Shown one piece after another: positions 43,752-52,960 of a DNA stretch of 64,000 nt; position 1 is the stretch's first letter; every line of letters starts with the position of its first letter. The stretch is taken from contig NZ_CP152342.1 of NCBI RefSeq assembly GCF_045291395.1, forward strand, positions 4,464,001 through 4,528,000, read 5' to 3'. The notes beneath the pieces are model-generated. The model was not told the origin of the DNA. It was given only the letters and a program-made list of their open reading frames with translations, and searched no databases. This stretch comes from MR-S7 sp000400995 (GTDB lineage Bacteria; Pseudomonadota; Gammaproteobacteria; Burkholderiales; Burkholderiaceae_C). The position numbers and the translations under genes are program-made.

Positions 43752-45008
43752 TCAGCTGCTGGCCAGGGCGCCCAGCGCCCCGGAGCTGCGCAGCGTTTCG
43801 ATGCGTTCCTCGCCGTAGCCCAGTACGTCCGACAGAACCTCGTCGGTGTGCTGGCCGAGCAGCGGCGGGGCGACGGGGTCGGCCAGTGGGGTGCCGAACA
43901 TCTTGAAAGGCGAGCCGATGGCGGGCACCTCGCCTGCCAGCGGGTGCGCGATGCTGCTGAGCAGGTGCTGGTCGCGCATTTCGCCCGAGGTATAGGCCTG
44001 CGCCACGCTGCGCACCACACCCATCGGCACGCCGTGCTGCAGCGCCTTGGCCAGCAGGTCCTTCTGGGCGTAGCGGGCGAAGCTTTCGGCGAGGATGGCT
44101 TCCAAGGCCTTGGCGTTGGCCACGCGCTGGGGGTATGTGCAGAAATCGGGGTGGTCCGCGAGTTCGGGTCGCTGCAGCAGCTCGACCATCAGTTGCCGGT
44201 AGGTCTTGTCGTTGCCGCAGGTGAGATAGATCTCGCCGTCGGAGCAGCGGTAGAGGCCCGCCGGAGCGGAGTTCTTGGAGCCGTTGCCGATGCGCACCTC
44301 GTCCTGGCCGGTCATGAGGTAATTCATGCCGAGCGGGCCGATGAGCGCGGTGCACGCGCCCCAGAGCGAGGCCTCGACATACTGGCCGTGGCCCAGGCGT
44401 TCGCGTGCCATCAGCGCGCCCAGGATCACGTTGCTCGCGATGATGGCGGTGGTGATGTCCACGACCGACGAGCCCACGCGCACCGGCGGATGCTCGGGGT
44501 AGCCGCTCAGCGAGAACAGGCCGCTCTCGGCCTGCGCGACGGGATCGAAGCCTGGTCGCGAGGCGTATTCGCCCCGCCGGCCGAACGCCGAGATGGCGCA
44601 GTACACGATGCGTGGATTGATGGCGGACAACGCGTCGTAGCCCAGGCCGAGGCGGTCCATCACGCCGGCCGAGAAATTCTCGATCACCACGTCGGCGCCT
44701 GCCACGAGGTCGCGCACGACCTGGCGCGCCTCTTCCTGCCGCAGATCGAGCGCGATGCTGCGCTTGTTGCGGTTGGCCCAGAGATACATCGCGCCTTGAC
44801 CTGCGATCTCCGGCACTACGAGCCTGCGCGCATCGTCGCCGCCTTGCGGGTTCTCGATCTTGATGACGTCGGCGCCCATGTCCGCCAGCAGCTGGGTCGC
44901 ATAGGGGCCTGCGATGAGGCGGCTGAGGTCGATGACGCGGATGCCTTCCAGCGCCAGCGGCGCGCGGCTTTCGCGGGGAATGGGTTTCGGAAGCTGTGGG
45001 CGTTGCAT
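43752..45008 (-). CDS. CaiB/BaiF class III CoA-transferase
   Basis: A 418-residue family III CoA-transferase. The N-terminal part has IRVIDLSRLIAGPYATQLLADMGADVIKIENPQGGDDAR and NRNKRSIALDLR, and the catalytic aspartate motif lies in PGFDPVAQAESGL. It moves CoA between an acyl-CoA and a carboxylic acid without a ligase. First gene of the minus-strand operon. ATG 45008 is used because the -24/-12 element at 45061-45077 lies just upstream and an earlier codon at 45065 would fall inside the promoter. Confidence 0.92.
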   Translation of the reverse strand: MQRPQLPKPIPRESRAPLALEGIRVIDLSRLIAGPYATQLLADMGADVIKIENPQGGDDARRLVVPEIAGQGAMYLWANRNKRSIALDLRQEEARQVVRDLVAGADVVIENFSAGVMDRLGLGYDALSAINPRIVYCAISAFGRRGEYASRPGFDPVAQAESGLFSLSGYPEHPPVRVGSSVVDITTAIIASNVILGALMARERLGHGQYVEASLWGACTALIGPLGMNYLMTGQDEVRIGNGSKNSAPAGLYRCSDGEIYLTCGNDKTYRQLMVELLQRPELADHPDFCTYPQRVANAKALEAILAESFARYAQKDLLAKALQHGVPMGVVRSVAQAYTSGEMRDQHLLSSIAHPLAGEVPAIGSPFKMFGTPLADPVAPPLLGQHTDEVLSDVLGYGEERIETLRSSGALGALASS

Positions 45009-45060
45009 GCTGGTGGAAAAGGCCTCTCGGCCCTGGGCGTGTGGACGATGCAGCCCGGTC

Positions 45061-45077
45061 AGCATTTAGCGTGCCAA
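45061..45077 (-). promoter_or_regulatory. Sigma-54 promoter for the 45008-41919 operon
   Basis: The minus strand reads TTGGCACGCTAAATGCT: TGGC, seven bases, ATGC. It keeps the invariant GG and GC at the -24/-12 spacing and has the preferred TGGCACG. The predicted transcription start is about 40 bases before the CoA-transferase ATG. Confidence 0.75.
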
Positions 45078-45151
45078 AGCGGCGCTGTCCTGCCGGTGCG
45101 GCATGCGCGCTGTCTCTGGCCTGTCCTGTGTCTGGCTGGAGAGCAGCGGAA

Positions 45152-45168
45152 TGTCTGTGCCGGCGACA
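45152..45168. promoter_or_regulatory. Candidate enhancer site (UAS) between divergent sigma-54 promoters
   Basis: TGTCTGTGCCGGCGACA is an imperfect dyad, TGTC-N9-GACA. It lies about 55 bp from the plus-strand promoter and 75 bp from the minus-strand promoter, and closely resembles the site at 59307 (14 of 17 bases). It probably binds the enhancer-binding protein encoded at 48140. GACAC and GTGTC words flank it. Confidence 0.55.
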
Positions 45169-45220
45169 CGCGCAACGCATTGCCGTGTCTCTCGCAGCGG
45201 GCCGTGGCGGTGTCCGTCCC

Positions 45221-45237
45221 TTGGCCTGCTCCTTGCA
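45221..45237 (+). promoter_or_regulatory. Sigma-54 promoter for the 45280-48026 operon
   Basis: TTGGCCTGCTCCTTGCA has TGGC, seven bases, TTGC, a full match to the -24/-12 core. Its central 16 bases are identical to the promoter at 59220-59234. The expected transcription start is about 30 bases before the DUF35 gene. Confidence 0.85.
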
Positions 45238-45279
45238 TGAAGCGGCAGTGATCCTTTCAGCGACCACTGCCACGAGACC

Positions 45280-45687
45280 ATGCAAACAGAACTTCCCATT
45301 CCCTTTCCCAACCCCGACTCCCAGGCGTACTGGGATGCGGCGCGCAACGGCGAATTGGCGATCCGCCGCTGCAAGGCCTGCGGCCAGTTCCACTTCATGC
45401 CGCGCTACCTGTGTCCGCACTGCTGGTCCACCGACCTCGAATGGGTAAAGGCCAGTGGCAAAGGCACCGTGCACAGCTACTCAGTGATCCGCCGCGCGCC
45501 CATGCAGGCCTATGCGCCGCGCGTGCCCTACGTCGTCGCGCTGATCGACCTAGAGGAAGGTCCGCGCATGCTCACCAACATCGTGGGAGACGACGCACTC
45601 GATGCGCGCGTGGGCACGTCCGTGCAGGTCTGCTTCGAGCAGCGGGGCGAATACCAGCTGCCCCAGTTCAGCCTCCGCAAACCGTGA
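45280..45687 (+). CDS. Zn-ribbon/OB-fold (DUF35) acyl-CoA-associated protein
   Basis: A 135-residue protein. A rubredoxin-like zinc ribbon has CKACGQFHFMPRYLCPHC (residues 31-48, two C-x2-C pairs), followed by an OB-fold with GTVHSYSVIRRAP and PYVVALIDLEEGPRMLTNIV. DUF35 proteins are obligate partners of SCP2-type thiolases and thiolase-like aldolases (BbsA with BbsB, ChsH2 with Ltp2). The thiolase gene follows after 18 bp, so the two almost surely form a complex. First gene after the sigma-54 promoter. Confidence 0.92.
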   Translation: MQTELPIPFPNPDSQAYWDAARNGELAIRRCKACGQFHFMPRYLCPHCWSTDLEWVKASGKGTVHSYSVIRRAPMQAYAPRVPYVVALIDLEEGPRMLTNIVGDDALDARVGTSVQVCFEQRGEYQLPQFSLRKP

Positions 45688-45705
45688 ACGAGAAACGAGA
45701 GAACC

Positions 45706-46884
45706 ATGATTGACAACGATTCGCTTCGCAACCGTGTGGCCATCGTCGGCGTCGGCGAGTCCGACATCGGCAAGGTGCCCGGCATGAGCGGCCTGGGCCT
45801 GAATGCGCAGGCCGCGCGCCGCGCGCTGGATGATGCCGGGCTGAAGGTGTCCGACATCGACGGACTGCTCACCGCCTACTCGTTCACCGAGCCGTATTTC
45901 ATGCTCGGCTCCGTGATGTGCGAATACCTCGGCATCAAGCCGCACTTCAATGCCTCGATGGTCGTGGGCGGATGCTCCCCGGCGATCATGCTCAAGCACG
46001 CGGCCGAGGCCATCGCCGCGGGCCAGTGCGAGACCGTGCTGGTGTGCGCGGGCGAGAACCGCGCCACGGGCCAGTCGCGCGACCAGGCGGTGGCGGCGCT
46101 GATGGCCGTGGGCCATCCGTACTACGAGCAGCCGTACGGGCCCTCCATTCCCAGCTTCTACGCGATGATCGCGCAGCGCCACATGGCCGAGTTCGGCACC
46201 ACGCAGGAACACCTGGCATCGGTGGCCGTGACCACGCGATCGCACGCGCTGCTGCACGACAACGCCCACATGAAGAAGCCGCTCACGATGGAGGAGGTGC
46301 TCAACTCCAAACCGATCGCGGACCCGCTGAAGATGCTCGACTGCTGCCTGCTCTCGGATGCGGGCGGCGCCTTCATCGTGACCTCGGCCGAACGAGCGAA
46401 GGACCTGAAGTCCAGGCCCGCCTACCTGGCCGGCATCGGCGAATTCCACACACACGAGCACATCATGTGCGCCCCGAGCCTGACCGAATTCGGCGCCAAG
46501 GAGTCCGGCGAGGCCGCCTACCGCATGGCGCGCATGACACCGGCGGACATCAACGTGGCGCAGCTTTACGACTGCTTCACCATCGTTCCGATCATCGAAC
46601 TGGAGGAACTGGGCTTCTGCGGGCGGGGGGAAGGTGGCTTCTTCTATGCGGAAGGCCACACGCGCATCGGCGGCAAGCTGCCGGTGAATACCCATGGCGG
46701 CATGCTGTCCCATGCCCATGCGGGCGCGGCAGGCGGGCTGCTGGGCATCGTGGAGGCAGTGCGCCAGCTGCGCGGCGGCCTCGGGGCGCGCCAGGTCGAG
46801 GGCGCCGAGGTGGCGCTGGTGCACAACGAAGGCGGCATCCTGTCCTCGCACTGCACCATGATCCTGACCAAGGACCTCTGCTGA
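45706..46884 (+). CDS. SCP2/lipid-transfer-type thiolase
   Basis: A 392-residue thiolase-superfamily protein. The N-terminal fold is NRVAIVGVGESDIGKVPG. The nucleophile position is occupied by Cys in VVGGCSPAIML, histidines occur in NTHGGMLSHAHAGAAGG, and the C-terminal motif is HNEGGILSSH. The cysteine argues for real thiolysis rather than the Ltp2 retro-aldol reaction, in which it is lost. It should work with the DUF35 protein to cleave the 3-ketoacyl-CoA formed by the other enzymes in the block. Confidence 0.9.
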   Translation: MIDNDSLRNRVAIVGVGESDIGKVPGMSGLGLNAQAARRALDDAGLKVSDIDGLLTAYSFTEPYFMLGSVMCEYLGIKPHFNASMVVGGCSPAIMLKHAAEAIAAGQCETVLVCAGENRATGQSRDQAVAALMAVGHPYYEQPYGPSIPSFYAMIAQRHMAEFGTTQEHLASVAVTTRSHALLHDNAHMKKPLTMEEVLNSKPIADPLKMLDCCLLSDAGGAFIVTSAERAKDLKSRPAYLAGIGEFHTHEHIMCAPSLTEFGAKESGEAAYRMARMTPADINVAQLYDCFTIVPIIELEELGFCGRGEGGFFYAEGHTRIGGKLPVNTHGGMLSHAHAGAAGGLLGIVEAVRQLRGGLGARQVEGAEVALVHNEGGILSSHCTMILTKDLC

Positions 46885-46889
46885 ACACC

Positions 46890-48026
46890 ATGAGCGAAAC
46901 CATGCTGTCCACCCGTCCGCTGCAAGGGCTGCGCGTGATCGACTTCTCCACGCTGCTGCCCGGACCCTACGCCACGCTGATGCTCGCCGAAGCCGGCGCC
47001 GAGGTCATCAAGATCGAGAAGCCGCAAGGCGGTGACGAGTTGAGGATGGGCCTGCCGCGCTGGGGCGCTGATTCGATCAACTTCGCTCTGCTCAATGCCG
47101 GCAAGCGCAGCATCGCCATCGACCTCAAGCACCCGCAGTCGCGTGAGCGGCTGCTGCCGTTGATCCGTGAGGCCGATGTGCTTGTCGAGCAATTCCGGCC
47201 CGGCGCCATGGAACGCCTGGGCCTGGGCTACGAGGACGTCAGGCAGATCAATCCCCGCCTGATCTATTGCTCCATCACCGGCTACGCGCCTGACGGGCCC
47301 TCCGCCCGCGTCGCGGGCCACGACCTGACCTACATGGCGGATGCCGGCCTGCTGTCACTCACCTGCGGCAGCGTGGGCGAGCCCGTCATTCCGCCGGTGC
47401 TGGTGGCCGACATCGGCGGCGGTTCCATGCCTGCGGTGATGAACATCCTGCTCGCGCTGATCCAGCGCAACCAGACGCAGGCCGGGACGAGGATCAGCGT
47501 GTCCATCACCGACAACCTGTTCGCATGGCCCTACGCAGCCGTGCAGCGCGGCATGGCGTTCGGCGATTGGCCGAAGACGGGCGGCGAGCGGCTCACGGGC
47601 GGTACGCCCCGCTACCAGATCTACCGCGCCCGCGACGGGCGCTACCTCGCGGTCGCCGCGCTGGAAGACCGCTTCTGGCAGGTGTTCTGCGATGGCATCG
47701 GGCTGGATGCCGCATTGCGCGAGGACGGCTACGATCCCGCGGCTGTGCGCGAGGCCGTCGCTACCATCCTGGCCACCCGCGACAGCACGGACTGGCAGGC
47801 CGTTTTCGCGGGAAAGGATGCCTGCGTCAGCCTGGTGCGCACGCTCGAGGAGGCCGCGAGCGACCCGCAGTTCGGCAGGCTGTTCGGCCGCCGCCTTTGC
47901 CAGGATGGCCGCGCGGTGCCTGCGATCGCCACGCCGCTCGACCCGCAGTTCCGCGACTCGGCCCAGAGCCCTGCGCCGGCGCTTGGCGAAGGCAACTCGC
48001 TGCTGGGACCGGAGAAAGCCGCGTGA
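46890..48026 (+). CDS. CaiB/BaiF class III CoA-transferase
   Basis: A 378-residue family III enzyme with LRVIDFSTLLPGPYATLMLAEAGAEVIKIEKPQGGDELR and the catalytic Asp in VAGHDLTYMADAG. It resembles the racemase/BbsE-F side of the family, including alpha-methylacyl-CoA racemases. It is the third gene of the operon and starts five bases after the thiolase stop; another in-frame ATG lies at 46902. With the enzymes encoded at 43752 and 55148 it gives three distinct CoA-transferases in one regulon. Confidence 0.9.
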   Translation: MSETMLSTRPLQGLRVIDFSTLLPGPYATLMLAEAGAEVIKIEKPQGGDELRMGLPRWGADSINFALLNAGKRSIAIDLKHPQSRERLLPLIREADVLVEQFRPGAMERLGLGYEDVRQINPRLIYCSITGYAPDGPSARVAGHDLTYMADAGLLSLTCGSVGEPVIPPVLVADIGGGSMPAVMNILLALIQRNQTQAGTRISVSITDNLFAWPYAAVQRGMAFGDWPKTGGERLTGGTPRYQIYRARDGRYLAVAALEDRFWQVFCDGIGLDAALREDGYDPAAVREAVATILATRDSTDWQAVFAGKDACVSLVRTLEEAASDPQFGRLFGRRLCQDGRAVPAIATPLDPQFRDSAQSPAPALGEGNSLLGPEKAA

Positions 48027-48139
48027 AAATCGATATTCCCGTATTTTGCTGAAAGACAGAAAATCCGTTGCCAAGGCAAAGTACAATTTATTAATACGAA
48101 GAATATCCCTTGAATGGAGAAACTGGATACAGCAGAGAC

Positions 48140-49384
48140 ATGAAGCACAACGGCCCCGCCTTTGATCTCGGCATCGTTGTCCTCGGCCCGGCCGGGAATC
48201 CCGTGTTTGTGCATGGTCTGGGAGAAGATCCCGAAATGCTCGATGCATTGCGCGGGCATTTGGCCGAGCGGAGCGCGCAAACCAGCGGCCTTTTCTCAAG
48301 CGGCGATTTCATGGCGGCCTGGCACCGCAGCCCTCTCGGCTACGCTGTCCTGATACGCCGGGCGGATGGGCTTGGCGCCGCCTCGCAGCCGGGCCGGCCG
48401 CCTCGCGGTGGCGCTTCCTTCGATCTCGGCCACATGGTGGGCGCCAGCGAAGCCATCATGCAGCTCAAGTCCGACATCGCCAAGGTTGCGCCGCTGGACG
48501 TGCCCGTCCTCATCGTCGGGGAAAGCGGCACCGGCAAGGAACTCGCGGCCCAGGCGATCCATGCCCTGAGCGCCCGGGCAGAGCGCAACTTGGTGTTCGT
48601 CAACGCGGCGGCGCTGCCGTCGAGCCTGGTCGAAAGCGAGCTGTTCGGCTACGAAGCGGGTGCGTTCACCGGCGCCGAGCGCGCAGGCCGCAAGGGGAAG
48701 TTCGAGCTGGCCGACAAGGGCACGCTGTTTTTCGACGAAGTCGGTGACATGCCACTGGAGATCCAGGTCAAGCTCCTGCGGGTACTGCAGGACGGCATCT
48801 ACGAGCGCGTGGGCGGTCACCGCTCCCAGCGCTCCGACTTCCGGCTGATCAGCGCGACCAACCGCAATTTCCAGGAAATGATCGGCGCCGGCAGCTTCCG
48901 GCTCGATCTGTACTACCGCATCAGCGGCGTCACGATCCGCATGCCTACGCTGCGCGAGCGCCTGAGCGACCTGCCGCTGCTGGTCAGGCGCTTCCTCGAC
49001 GCCTTTGCCGCGCGGCACCATGCCCAGGCCAAGGGCATCGGCAAGGACGTCATCGCGTTCCTGGCCGGGCAACCCTGGCCCGGCAACGTGCGGCAGTTGC
49101 TGCACGAGGTGGAGAAGGCCGCGATCTTCTGCGACGGGCCAGAGATCGGCGTGGAGGATTTCCGCTTCCTCGGCTCCGAGGCCGTGCATACCGAGCCCAT
49201 GCCCGACAAACCCGCGCCGGTGCCTGCGGGAGGATTGCATGACGCGGTGGCCAGCCTGGAAAAGAGCATGATCCACGAGGCCATGCAGAAATACCGGGGC
49301 AACAAGAAGAAGGTGGCCGAGGAGCTGGGCATTTCTCGGGCCTACCTCTACAAGATCCTGGCGGAGACGCAGGATCCCAAGTAA
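48140..49384 (+). CDS. Sigma-54-dependent enhancer-binding transcriptional activator
   Basis: A 414-residue activator. A short N-terminal region of about 105 residues shows no response-regulator, GAF or PAS signature that I can recognise. The AAA+ domain has Walker A GESGTGKE near residue 127, the sigma-54 contact loop GAFTGA near 173 and Walker B LFFDEVGDM near 197. The C-terminal Fis-type helix-turn-helix is KKKVAEELGISRAYLYKIL. It is the only such regulator in the window and probably activates the sigma-54 promoters at 45, 55 and 59 kb. A TTGCCA/TTAATA pair (17-bp gap) at 48068-48096 may be its own promoter. Confidence 0.93.
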   Translation: MKHNGPAFDLGIVVLGPAGNPVFVHGLGEDPEMLDALRGHLAERSAQTSGLFSSGDFMAAWHRSPLGYAVLIRRADGLGAASQPGRPPRGGASFDLGHMVGASEAIMQLKSDIAKVAPLDVPVLIVGESGTGKELAAQAIHALSARAERNLVFVNAAALPSSLVESELFGYEAGAFTGAERAGRKGKFELADKGTLFFDEVGDMPLEIQVKLLRVLQDGIYERVGGHRSQRSDFRLISATNRNFQEMIGAGSFRLDLYYRISGVTIRMPTLRERLSDLPLLVRRFLDAFAARHHAQAKGIGKDVIAFLAGQPWPGNVRQLLHEVEKAAIFCDGPEIGVEDFRFLGSEAVHTEPMPDKPAPVPAGGLHDAVASLEKSMIHEAMQKYRGNKKKVAEELGISRAYLYKILAETQDPK

Positions 49385-49391
49385 AGCCTGC

Positions 49392-50111
49392 TCAGCGCTC
49401 GTAGGCCGACAGCAGGTTGTAACGCATGATGGCTCCGATCAGCAGGCCGGTGCTGGAGCTGTCGCGCGAGAGCAACTCGGCATGCAGCCCCGGCGCGGTG
49501 CCTACCAGATTGGAGCTTTCCATGAACAGGATCCAGTTCGTGTAGTTCTCGAGGTTCTCCGTGCTGCTGACGGCGGCTGCGGCCGTCATGTCTGAATCGG
49601 CCTCCCACAAGGCCAGGCGCACGAAGCCGCCCTGGCCCAGGATCCGGGGGGCGAGCTGCTCGGCCAGGAAGCGGCGCACTTCCTGCTCCCTCCCTCTGAT
49701 GGGGGAGCATTGCACGATGACCGCTCCGCCACCGAGACCCGAGCCTGCGGACCAGGTCTCGCGGCACACCGACCATTGCAGATTGCTGAACCCCTTGCGC
49801 ACCTGCATCCGCCATTCGCTCGGCGATGCCATGTGCTGCCGGTATTCCTCGGTGAACAGGGCTTCGACCGATGCGCAGCGGTAGAAGGCCATGTAGGAAA
49901 AATTGCCGCCCACCGCATGGTAGCGTCTCGCCGCAGTGAATCCCGGCAGGGCCAGCCGGGCGGGAATGGCCTCTTTCTCGTACCAGAGATTGAAATCCGC
50001 CTCCACCTCGGGCCTGACGTTGCTCAGCGCCAAAATGATCCCGGGAGGCGTGCCTGCCTCTTGCGCAGACGGGCAGAGTGCGGGACTGGAAAGAAACGGT
50101 GTTTTCTTCAT
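49392..50111 (-). CDS. Conserved hypothetical protein, dimeric alpha-beta barrel-like
   Basis: A 239-residue soluble protein with no confident family match. It has two halves with similar patterns, each suggestive of a ferredoxin-like or EthD/DUF-type alpha-beta barrel: EADFNLWYEKEAIPARLALPGFTAARRYH, a fingerprint seen in EthD-like proteins, and later REQEVRRFLAEQLAPRI. It is convergent with the activator gene (8 bp between stops) and probably belongs to the same catabolic unit. A weak -24/-12-like element (TGGC-N7-CCGC on the minus strand) lies at 50169-50183. Function unknown. Confidence 0.7.
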   Translation of the reverse strand: MKKTPFLSSPALCPSAQEAGTPPGIILALSNVRPEVEADFNLWYEKEAIPARLALPGFTAARRYHAVGGNFSYMAFYRCASVEALFTEEYRQHMASPSEWRMQVRKGFSNLQWSVCRETWSAGSGLGGGAVIVQCSPIRGREQEVRRFLAEQLAPRILGQGGFVRLALWEADSDMTAAAAVSSTENLENYTNWILFMESSNLVGTAPGLHAELLSRDSSSTGLLIGAIMRYNLLSAYER

Positions 50112-50287
50112 GAGGCCCCTGCGGAAACGGTAATTGAAATATCGGAGTCCAGTTTCAAACGGCAGTATGCGGGGCTCTGGCCATTATCGAAGGGTCCGGC
50201 ACAGCGGTTAAAAAAGGTTTTATCGATGAGTGCCATTATATTCATGCTCCCGGTAATCCATTCATATGGAATTCGGGAGCGGGGTAT

Positions 50288-51259
50288 TCAATCGAGCGTA
50301 GCGCCCGTCAGCTTGACGATACGCGCCCATTTGTCAATTTCCTCTTTGATGAAGGCGCCGAATTCCCGCGTCGTAGCAGGTGCCGAAATGCCTCCGATGG
50401 CCTGGAAACGTTCCGCGAGAGGGCCGGACGCGATGGCCTGGTTGCTGGCCTGATTGAGTTTTTCCAGCAAGGGCGCGGGCGTGCCCTTGGGCGCCACTGC
50501 GCCGAACCAGGCGACGAGTTCATAGCCGGGCACGCCGGCCTCGGTGATCGTGGGCACGTCGGGCAGAGAGGTGCTGCGCGTTTTCGACGTCACCGCGATC
50601 GCGCGCAGGCGGCCGGACTGGATGTGGGGCAGGACCACCGAGGCCGTGGCGAACGTGATGGGCACCTGGCCGCCCAGCACGTCGTTGATCGACTGGGCCT
50701 CGCCGCGGTAGGGCACGTGCGCCATCTCTACCTTTGCCATCGACTTGAGCAGCTCGCCGCTGAAGTGCTGCGCGGTGCCGTTGCCGCCGGATGCGAAGCT
50801 GTACTTGCCGGGGTTGGCACGCAGCAGGGCCAGAAGCTCCGACAGGTTCTGGGCCGGAACGCTCGGGTGCACCGCCAGGATGTTCTGGATGAACCCCAGG
50901 CGGGCCACGGGGGCGAGGTCGGCGCCCGGGTGGTAGCTCAGGCTCTTGAAGAGGGCGTAGTTGCTCGCCAGCGGGCCGTTGGCAGAGAACCCCAGCGTGT
51001 AGCCATCCGGCGCCGACTTGGCGACATGGTCGATGCCGATGCTACCCGCCTGGCCGGTGCGGTTCTCCGTGATCACGGGCTGGCCCAGAGTCGCTGAGAG
51101 CTGCTGCGCGTAGAGGCGGCCGAGCACATCGGTGATGCCGCCGGCGGGGTAGGGCACGATCAGGCGGATGGGCCTGTGGGGATAGTCCTGGGCCATGGCT
51201 GCGCTGCCCGCCATGAGCAGCGCCACGGATGCGGCCAGGAACCGCTGCAGTCGTTTCAT
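50288..51259 (-). CDS. Bug-family (TctC) substrate-binding protein
   Basis: A 323-residue periplasmic binding protein, with a signal peptide ending MAGSAAMA and YPHRPIRLIVPYPAGGITDVLGRLYAQQL. It is similar to the Bug proteins at 41919 and 57331 and, like them, closes an operon of acyl-CoA genes. GGAGACATC precedes the ATG. It may bind the growth substrate or a related dicarboxylate in the periplasm. Confidence 0.92.
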   Translation of the reverse strand: MKRLQRFLAASVALLMAGSAAMAQDYPHRPIRLIVPYPAGGITDVLGRLYAQQLSATLGQPVITENRTGQAGSIGIDHVAKSAPDGYTLGFSANGPLASNYALFKSLSYHPGADLAPVARLGFIQNILAVHPSVPAQNLSELLALLRANPGKYSFASGGNGTAQHFSGELLKSMAKVEMAHVPYRGEAQSINDVLGGQVPITFATASVVLPHIQSGRLRAIAVTSKTRSTSLPDVPTITEAGVPGYELVAWFGAVAPKGTPAPLLEKLNQASNQAIASGPLAERFQAIGGISAPATTREFGAFIKEEIDKWARIVKLTGATLD

Positions 51260-51285
51260 GATGTCTCCTTTGTGTGGGCGGGAAA

Positions 51286-52437
51286 TCAGATTTCCATCTG
51301 CTTGGCGATGATGTTCTTCATGATTTCGGTGGTGCCGCCGCCGATCGTTCCCACCCGGCAGTCGCGGTAGTACATCTGCATCTCGTGGTCCATCATCCAG
51401 GCGGTGCCGCCCAGGATCTGCATGCCGATGTCGGCGCAGCGGATGTTGCTTTCGGTGCAGTAGACCTTGGCGGCCGAGGCCTGCAGGGCAGGCGCGAGGC
51501 CAGCGTCCAGCATGTCGGCCGTGCGGTGGACGGCGGCCACGCCGGTCTCGTACATCACCTGCATTTCCGCGAACTTGTGCGCGATGGCCTGGTGTTCGGT
51601 CAGCGGCTTGCCGAACTGCGTGCGCTGCAGTGCGAAGTCGCGCGCGTAGTCGATGATGCGGCGGATGTTGCCGATGGCCGAGGCAGACAGGCACAGCCGC
51701 TCCAGGTTGAGGCCGCGCATGAGTGCCTTCCATCCCTGGTTGAGTTCGCCCAGGTGGCGGCTGGCTGGCACGCGCACTTCGTCGAAGAAGACCTCGTTGG
51801 TATGGATCATCTTGCGGCCGATGCCCTTGAGCGGCCGGATGGCCAGTCCTGGGCTTTTGGCATCCACAAGGAAGAGCGTGATCCCCCGATGGCCTGCCTG
51901 CGGATCGGTCTTGGTCGCGACGATCAGATGGTCGGCCACATGCGCGCAGGTGATGTAGATCTTTTGCCCCGAGATGACGAAGTCGTCGCCATCCGCCACA
52001 GCCCTGGTGCGGATGGCGGCGACATCGCTGCCGGTATCGGGCTCCGTGATGCACAGCGCCAGCCGGGTGCTGCCGTCGACGACGCCCGGCATCATCTCGT
52101 CGCGCAAGGGTGGCGGGGCATTCAGGCAGACCTGCATCCCGCCGTAGATCACCGTGGTCAGCCATGCGCTGGCCATCTGGGCATTGTGGTAGGCCACCGT
52201 CTCCACGAAGACGGCGAGATCCTTGTAGGAGCCGTCCGAGCCGCCGCACTCGGCGGGATACGGCAGGCCCATCCATCCGGCCTTGGCCAGCGCCGCGTAG
52301 GCCTCGTGGGGAAACTCGGCAGCCTCGTCAAGCCGGCGGATCTTCTCCCAGGGCAGCACGGCCTGGAGCAGCGGCGGCACGCTCTGCGCGATCATGCGCT
52401 GCTCGTCGGTATAGCCGAAGGTGTGGTCGATGGCCAT
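51286..52437 (-). CDS. Acyl-CoA dehydrogenase
   Basis: A 383-residue flavoenzyme. The FAD/substrate motif is LCITEPDTGSDVAAIRTRAV and later YITCAHVADHLIVATKT, the second signature is QTQFG-like (QRTQFGKPLTEHQAIAHKFAEMQ), and the C-terminal part has QILGGTAWMMDHEMQMYYRDCRVGTIGGGTTEIMKNIIAKQM. It oxidises an acyl-CoA to the enoyl-CoA. The catalytic-base region (MYYRDCRVGTIGGGT) has Asp where some family members have Glu. Two dehydrogenases in this operon suggest two oxidation steps or a heteromeric enzyme. Confidence 0.92.
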   Translation of the reverse strand: MAIDHTFGYTDEQRMIAQSVPPLLQAVLPWEKIRRLDEAAEFPHEAYAALAKAGWMGLPYPAECGGSDGSYKDLAVFVETVAYHNAQMASAWLTTVIYGGMQVCLNAPPPLRDEMMPGVVDGSTRLALCITEPDTGSDVAAIRTRAVADGDDFVISGQKIYITCAHVADHLIVATKTDPQAGHRGITLFLVDAKSPGLAIRPLKGIGRKMIHTNEVFFDEVRVPASRHLGELNQGWKALMRGLNLERLCLSASAIGNIRRIIDYARDFALQRTQFGKPLTEHQAIAHKFAEMQVMYETGVAAVHRTADMLDAGLAPALQASAAKVYCTESNIRCADIGMQILGGTAWMMDHEMQMYYRDCRVGTIGGGTTEIMKNIIAKQMEI

Positions 52438-52448
52438 CGGCTGCTCCT

Positions 52449-52931
52449 TCACTGCACGCGGCGGCGATACAGCAGCTTGGCCTGCATCTCCTGCACGGTT
52501 TCGTTGCGCTGGTTGACGATGGTGCGCTTGAGCGTGACCACGCCGCGGTCGGGCTTGGAGGACTCCTTCTTCTCCAGGATCCTGGTGATCATGCGGATGG
52601 TGTCGCCATGCACCACCGGCGCGATCATGCGCCAGCCGTCGATCTGCAGCAGGGCCAGCAGCGTGCCGTCGTTGACGCCGCTCGCGTACTGCAGGCCGGC
52701 CGACATCGCGTAGACCAGCGGGCCGTGGGCGATGGGTTCGCCCGAGGCGGTGTTCTTCTTGCAGTATTCGAAGTTGGTGTGCACCTCGTTGAAATCGCCG
52801 GTCAGGCAGGCGAAGTTGACGATGTCGGTGCTGGTGATGGTCCGGCAGGGCGTGCTGCACTCATCGCCGATCTGGAAATCGTCGAAGTACTTGCCGCGCA
52901 CGGGCACGGGAGGGATGGCAGTCGTGGTCAT
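52449..52931 (-). CDS. MaoC-family hot-dog enoyl-CoA hydratase
   Basis: A 160-residue hot-dog protein with the hydratase-2 pattern FACLTGDFNEVHTNFEYCKKNTASGEPIAHGPLVYAM; the Asp and His are catalytic. It hydrates enoyl-CoA with (R) stereochemistry, or works with the DUF35 and thiolase proteins as in steroid side-chain systems. It lies between the two acyl-CoA dehydrogenase genes. Confidence 0.9.
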   Translation of the reverse strand: MTTTAIPPVPVRGKYFDDFQIGDECSTPCRTITSTDIVNFACLTGDFNEVHTNFEYCKKNTASGEPIAHGPLVYAMSAGLQYASGVNDGTLLALLQIDGWRMIAPVVHGDTIRMITRILEKKESSKPDRGVVTLKRTIVNQRNETVQEMQAKLLYRRRVQ

Positions 52932-52960
52932 GGTTGCTCCTTGCTGGGTTGCTGGTGAAG

